From assembly GCA_011388275.1 (NCBI GenBank), contig DSAB01000020.1:1-55956 (forward strand): 55,956 bases of DNA, given 5' to 3'. Under the pieces are notes generated by a model. The model had not been told where the DNA came from. It did no database searches and saw only the letters and a list, made by a program, of their open reading frames with translations. How positions within the stretch are numbered: the stretch's first letter is position 1; each line of letters opens with the position of its first letter. Below, one piece after another: positions 52,996-55,956 of this stretch. Position numbers and translations under genes: made by a program. The DNA is from a bacterium. GTDB taxonomy: Bacteria > Zhuqueibacterota > QNDG01 > DSAB01.

Positions 52996-53860
52996 AACAC
53001 TGCTGATTACCGGGGTTTCCGGACTGGTGGGCGGGCATGTTCTGGCCCGGGCTGCGAAACAGTATTCGGTGACGGCCACCTGTCATGATCATCCGTTCGC
53101 CTGGCCCGGAGTCAGGGTGCGAAGGCTCGATCTGGAATCGGCCGATAATATCCGGCGCTGCATGGAAGAAACCAGGCCCCGGGCGGTTATTCACTGCGCG
53201 GCATGGAGCGGGCTGGACGCGTGCGAACAGGATCCGGATCGGTGTTTTCGAGTCAACGCGGAGGCGCCGGGCGTTTTGGCCCAAAGTTGCGAGGCAGTTG
53301 GTTCCCGCCTGGTTTTTGTGTCCACGGACATGGTTTTCGACGGAGAGAATGCGCCATACGATGAGACCGATGAGACGAATCCCGTCAACGTTTACGGCCG
53401 GGCGAAAGTGGAAGCCGAGAAGCGGGTTTTATCGGCATGCCGGAACGCCGTGGCTGCCCGCTCCGCCCTGGTTTACGGTCCATCGGTCACGGGGGGACGC
53501 TCCTTCTCTGAGTGGATATTGGAGCGGCTTGGCAAAGGGGAAGAGGTTCCTCTGTTCACGGATCAATACCGGACACCCGTTCCGGTACAGGATCTGGCCG
53601 CGGCCCTGCTCGAGCTGGCGGATCATTTCTGCACCGGCATTCTTCATCTGGCCGGTCCGCAGCGGATCGACCGGTATGCTTTCGGGGAGGCTTTGGCCCG
53701 GGCCCGCGGGCTGGATGCCGGTCTCCTGCGGCCCGTATCCATGAAAGATGTCCAATATGCGGCGCCTCGCCCCGTGGATGCGAGCCTGAACACGAAACGG
53801 GCGGTTTCGATTCTCCATACCCGTTTTTCGAATATTCAGGAAGGTGTTCAAAAGAATTGA
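52979..53860 (+). CDS. RmlD-like NAD(P)-dependent sugar nucleotide reductase/epimerase
   Basis: A 293-residue short-chain dehydrogenase of the RmlD substrate-binding family: nucleotide-binding ITGVSGLVGGHVLARAA, HCAAWSGLDACEQDPD, the VSTDMVFDGENAPYDE stretch and the catalytic YGRAKVEAEK. dTDP-4-dehydrorhamnose reductases and methionine adenosyltransferase beta-type regulators share this pattern, so dTDP-rhamnose synthesis is only one option. No other rml gene is adjacent. It overlaps ChaN by 17 bases; the ATG at 52979 follows AAAGAGG very closely. Confidence 0.85.
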   Translation: MGIKRKTLLITGVSGLVGGHVLARAAKQYSVTATCHDHPFAWPGVRVRRLDLESADNIRRCMEETRPRAVIHCAAWSGLDACEQDPDRCFRVNAEAPGVLAQSCEAVGSRLVFVSTDMVFDGENAPYDETDETNPVNVYGRAKVEAEKRVLSACRNAVAARSALVYGPSVTGGRSFSEWILERLGKGEEVPLFTDQYRTPVPVQDLAAALLELADHFCTGILHLAGPQRIDRYAFGEALARARGLDAGLLRPVSMKDVQYAAPRPVDASLNTKRAVSILHTRFSNIQEGVQKN

Positions 53861-53883
53861 AATCGTTTTCCGATCAGAATGAG

Positions 53884-53916
53884 AAAGCCCCTTTCCCTTT
53901 GCGGGGAAGGGGCTTT
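53884..53916. terminator. bidirectional terminator between convergent genes
   Basis: A 14-bp stem with one G-T pair (arms 53884-53897 and 53903-53916, 5-nt loop) lies midway between the RmlD-like and PhoU-like genes. Confidence 0.75.
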
Positions 53917-53943
53917 GGATTTTCTATCTGCCGAGGTGAAAAA

Positions 53944-54612
53944 TCAGTCGGCTTCTTCATCGGTCTGTTTGTAAAAACCGATCAGTTCAAAGGGGTTGGC
54001 TATGCCGGAACAGATGTTTTCCAGGTGGGCGGTGACTCTTTTAAGAAACCGTGAAAAAAGGACGTTGGCCACGGCATCACGCGGCTTGAAATACTTCTTT
54101 TTCGCGATTTCTCCGATATAGAGATCGAAGTCTTTTTTAAGCGGATTGGCTCTCTTCATCAATTCGAGGGCTTCGTTCCGGTCGCCGGTTTTAAATGTTT
54201 TTTTCGTGTCCGCGAATGTCGCCGAGATGATTTGCGCGTCTTTTCGGAGCTTCTCATCGATACGGATTTTATCCGAATCCTCATACAGATCCAGCAGTTC
54301 GTATATATTCTTGGAGTAATCGCCGATGCGTTCGATGCTGATGATCACGGACGTGAGAACCAGCGAGGCGATCAGGTCCTGCTGCGGATTGATGGACAGA
54401 TGCTCCAGGACTTTCCTCCGTATTTTCTTTTCCAGGGCGTTGATCTCTCTGTCCAGCTGATAGATATCCTGCTCGGGTTTTTCCTTGTCTGCGATGGAAC
54501 GCACGGAAAGGTCGAAAATATTGTGGGCCTTGTCCAGCATCTCGTTTGTATCCTGAAGCGCCTGACTGACGAGGTCTCCTTTTTTCAAAATAGCCAGCAA
54601 TTGCCTGAACAT
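53944..54612 (-). CDS. PhoU-like protein (DUF47-type)
   Basis: A 222-residue all-helical protein with a PhoU-type three-helix-bundle arrangement: IFDLSVRSIADKEKPEQ, LDREINALEKKIRRKVLEHL and VLTSVIISIERIGDYSKNI (the conserved E-R-I-G-D). In other bacteria this domain is the C-terminal part of Na/Pi cotransporters or a separate regulator of phosphate uptake. Here it is a separate protein starting 2 bases after the cotransporter stop codon, so the two are likely coupled. It probably binds the transporter on the cytoplasmic side. Confidence 0.88.
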   Translation of the reverse strand: MFRQLLAILKKGDLVSQALQDTNEMLDKAHNIFDLSVRSIADKEKPEQDIYQLDREINALEKKIRRKVLEHLSINPQQDLIASLVLTSVIISIERIGDYSKNIYELLDLYEDSDKIRIDEKLRKDAQIISATFADTKKTFKTGDRNEALELMKRANPLKKDFDLYIGEIAKKKYFKPRDAVANVLFSRFLKRVTAHLENICSGIANPFELIGFYKQTDEEAD

Positions 54613-54614
54613 GG

Positions 54615-55733
54615 TTAAAAGCCTCCTTTCATCAGGACAATAATCAACAGGGGGATAAGAAAGAAAAAGAGAACAATGTAAAAAACCGACATCATGCGTT
54701 GACGCGCCATGAAGCGGCCGAATATTTCCGATCCTTTAATGGGAATGATGCGAAGAGGATAGAAGACAAGGGTTGCCGCTATATTGAAACATAAATGGGC
54801 GAACGCCACGGTGACCGCCGCCGGGCTGCGGGTGACCAGAGAAGCCAGTATGGCCGTGATGGTCGTGCCGATGTTGGCGCCCATCACATAGGGGAAAATT
54901 TGGTTCAGAGAGATGATGCCTGCTCCGACAATGGGCACCATGATGGATGTGGTGGCTGAACTGGACTGGACCGTGGCTGTCAGCAGAGCACCGAGAAGAA
55001 AACTGCGCGCCGGGGAGTTGAAAAGATACTGATGCATAAGACCCTCGACGCGTCCGATGATCAGTCTTTTCATCAGGGTGACGATATTCTTCAGAGCCAG
55101 AAAAAGGAGAGCCAGGGCGACTGTCAAAGTGATCATGGCGACAAGCCAGACGGGTGCTTTGATGCACAGTTGAATGAGACTAAGAATACCGTCGGCAGCG
55201 GGTTTGACAACGGCTTTCAAGGGGCTGATGAAAGCGAATCCGCCGATGTGACCGAAAGTATTCGAAAGGAATATGGCGGAACGCTCTATAAAACGGGTGG
55301 CCCATTCCAGCGGGAAAAAAATCAAAACAGCAAACAGATTGAAAAAATCGTGAAGTATGGCTCCGGACATGGCTTTCGAGAATTCATTTTGACGGCTGAT
55401 GCTTCCCAGAGAGACGATGGTGTTGGTGACGGTTGTGCCGATGTTGGCGCCCATCAGTATGGGAATGGCGTTTCGAATGGGCATCATGCCGCCAGCCACC
55501 AGGCCGACCAGAATGGATGTGGTGGAGGAAGAACTCTGGACCACACTGGTGGTGACTATCCCGATAAACAGACCGACAATGGGATTGGCGGTGGTGGACA
55601 TCAGGTTTTCGGCGAATTTCTTGCCCATGAGCCGGAAGGCTGAACTCATGAGTTCGATGCTGACAAAGAAGAGATATAAAAAGAACAGGAAAAAAACAAT
55701 TTGTATCAGGGCCTTTTGGGTGTTTCGGCTCAT
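54615..55733 (-). CDS. Na/Pi cotransporter family protein
   Basis: A sodium-dependent phosphate importer of 372 residues (PNaS/NptA family). It has about eight to nine hydrophobic segments and the two inverted repeats with QSSSS motifs: VVQSSSSTTSILV (Q66) and TVQSSSATTSIMV (about 260). Each is followed by a GANIGTT motif, which together form the sodium and phosphate site. The start at 55733 has AAAGGA before it; the longer frame upstream is unlikely. It lacks the C-terminal PhoU domain found in YjbB-type relatives; that domain is encoded by the next gene. Confidence 0.93.
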   Translation of the reverse strand: MSRNTQKALIQIVFFLFFLYLFFVSIELMSSAFRLMGKKFAENLMSTTANPIVGLFIGIVTTSVVQSSSSTTSILVGLVAGGMMPIRNAIPILMGANIGTTVTNTIVSLGSISRQNEFSKAMSGAILHDFFNLFAVLIFFPLEWATRFIERSAIFLSNTFGHIGGFAFISPLKAVVKPAADGILSLIQLCIKAPVWLVAMITLTVALALLFLALKNIVTLMKRLIIGRVEGLMHQYLFNSPARSFLLGALLTATVQSSSATTSIMVPIVGAGIISLNQIFPYVMGANIGTTITAILASLVTRSPAAVTVAFAHLCFNIAATLVFYPLRIIPIKGSEIFGRFMARQRMMSVFYIVLFFFLIPLLIIVLMKGGF

Positions 55734-55779
55734 GAAAGGTCCTTTCGCTTGCACCAATCTTGCCTGGAAAATTAAAAGC

Positions 55780-55808
55780 AATATAATGAATCCAAAACTG
55801 TCGAACAA
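55780..55808 (-). promoter_or_regulatory. weak sigma70-like promoter of the Na/Pi cotransporter gene
   Basis: Read leftward: TTGTTC, a 17-bp spacer and TATATT, about 47 bases before the start codon. The -35 box is poor. Confidence 0.35.
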
Positions 55809-55902
55809 GCGGAATTCTTCTCAAATGCATGAATCGGAGCGAGGAATGAACGCGGATTTGAAAAAGGGTTTGAAATATTGAAAGGGATGATTATATTCCG
55901 GT

Positions 55903-55956
55903 ATGAATGCGAGCCGCAAAACGCCGGATCATGAATCGGTGATTCATCTGGAGCGC
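55903..55956 (+). CDS. possible start of a rightward gene (truncated by window end)
   Basis: The last 54 bases form an open frame from ATG (MNASRKTPDHESVIHLER, continuing off the window). No convincing ribosome site is visible, and a competing ATG at 55887 leads to an early stop. Reported as a possibility only. Confidence 0.25.
   Translation, partial: MNASRKTPDHESVIHLER

Overview
This is chromosomal DNA of a bacterium that most likely belongs to the Fibrobacterota-Chlorobiota-Bacteroidota (FCB) superphylum but lies outside the Bacteroidota proper, for example a KSB1-, Calditrichota- or Marinimicrobia-like lineage. The evidence is a PorV-type outer-membrane protein of the type IX secretion system (T9SS) and three large exported proteins whose C-terminal domains resemble T9SS sorting domains; two of them carry the typical 'PNPFNP' motif. 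Shine-Dalgarno sequences are strong (GGAGG), and several promoters are close to the TTGACA-17-TATAAT consensus, which argues against a classical Bacteroidota. The lineage is inferred and no species is claimed.

Left part (1-12.1 kb): pyruvate:ferredoxin oxidoreductase, tRNA-Asn with its own promoter and terminator, an inverted array of 7-nt repeats, a small lipoprotein, a Lon-like ATP-dependent protease, the release-factor methyltransferase PrmC, then a polysaccharide-type run (phosphomannomutase/phosphoglucomutase, glucuronyl C5-epimerase domain protein, Wzx-like flippase).

Middle part (12.1-32.9 kb): a secreted PKD-domain protein with a G9 tract in its coding sequence, a LolA-like periplasmic protein, a very large Asp-box/VPS10-like propeller protein, and a leftward pair made of a nitroreductase-methyltransferase fusion and an unidentified probable alpha/alpha-toroid protein. 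RlmD follows, then a rightward series starting at a perfect sigma70 promoter: DUF3467 protein, small beta-barrel, aldehyde dehydrogenase, L-2-hydroxyglutarate oxidase, a truncated C_GCAxxG_C_C-like fragment with an interspersed palindromic repeat, a MalY/PatB-type lyase, an Nfu-type Fe-S protein and a GNAT protein. A leftward TPR-lipoprotein pair closes this part.

Right part (32.9-56 kb): a leftward metabolic block, efp-accB-accC-gcvH from one strong promoter, then a sodium:neurotransmitter-type symporter and gcvPA. Next is a rightward surface-protein block: a duplicated beta-helix protein interrupted by one in-frame TAA; porV behind a leader with two terminator-like hairpins; an M6-like protein that has lost every recognisable catalytic residue; a protease-propeller-barrel protein with an intact HEFSH motif; two DUF5683-like paralogues; a ChaN-like lipoprotein; and an RmlD-like reductase. 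A Na/Pi cotransporter with a separate PhoU-like partner ends the window.

The most interesting part is 43.1-52.1 kb: an apparently attenuated porV followed by a dead M6-type protease homologue and a live, membrane-anchored one. I infer that this is a surface-protein export or maturation locus; no function is shown by the sequence alone. I saw no CRISPR array, transposase, rRNA or known riboswitch.
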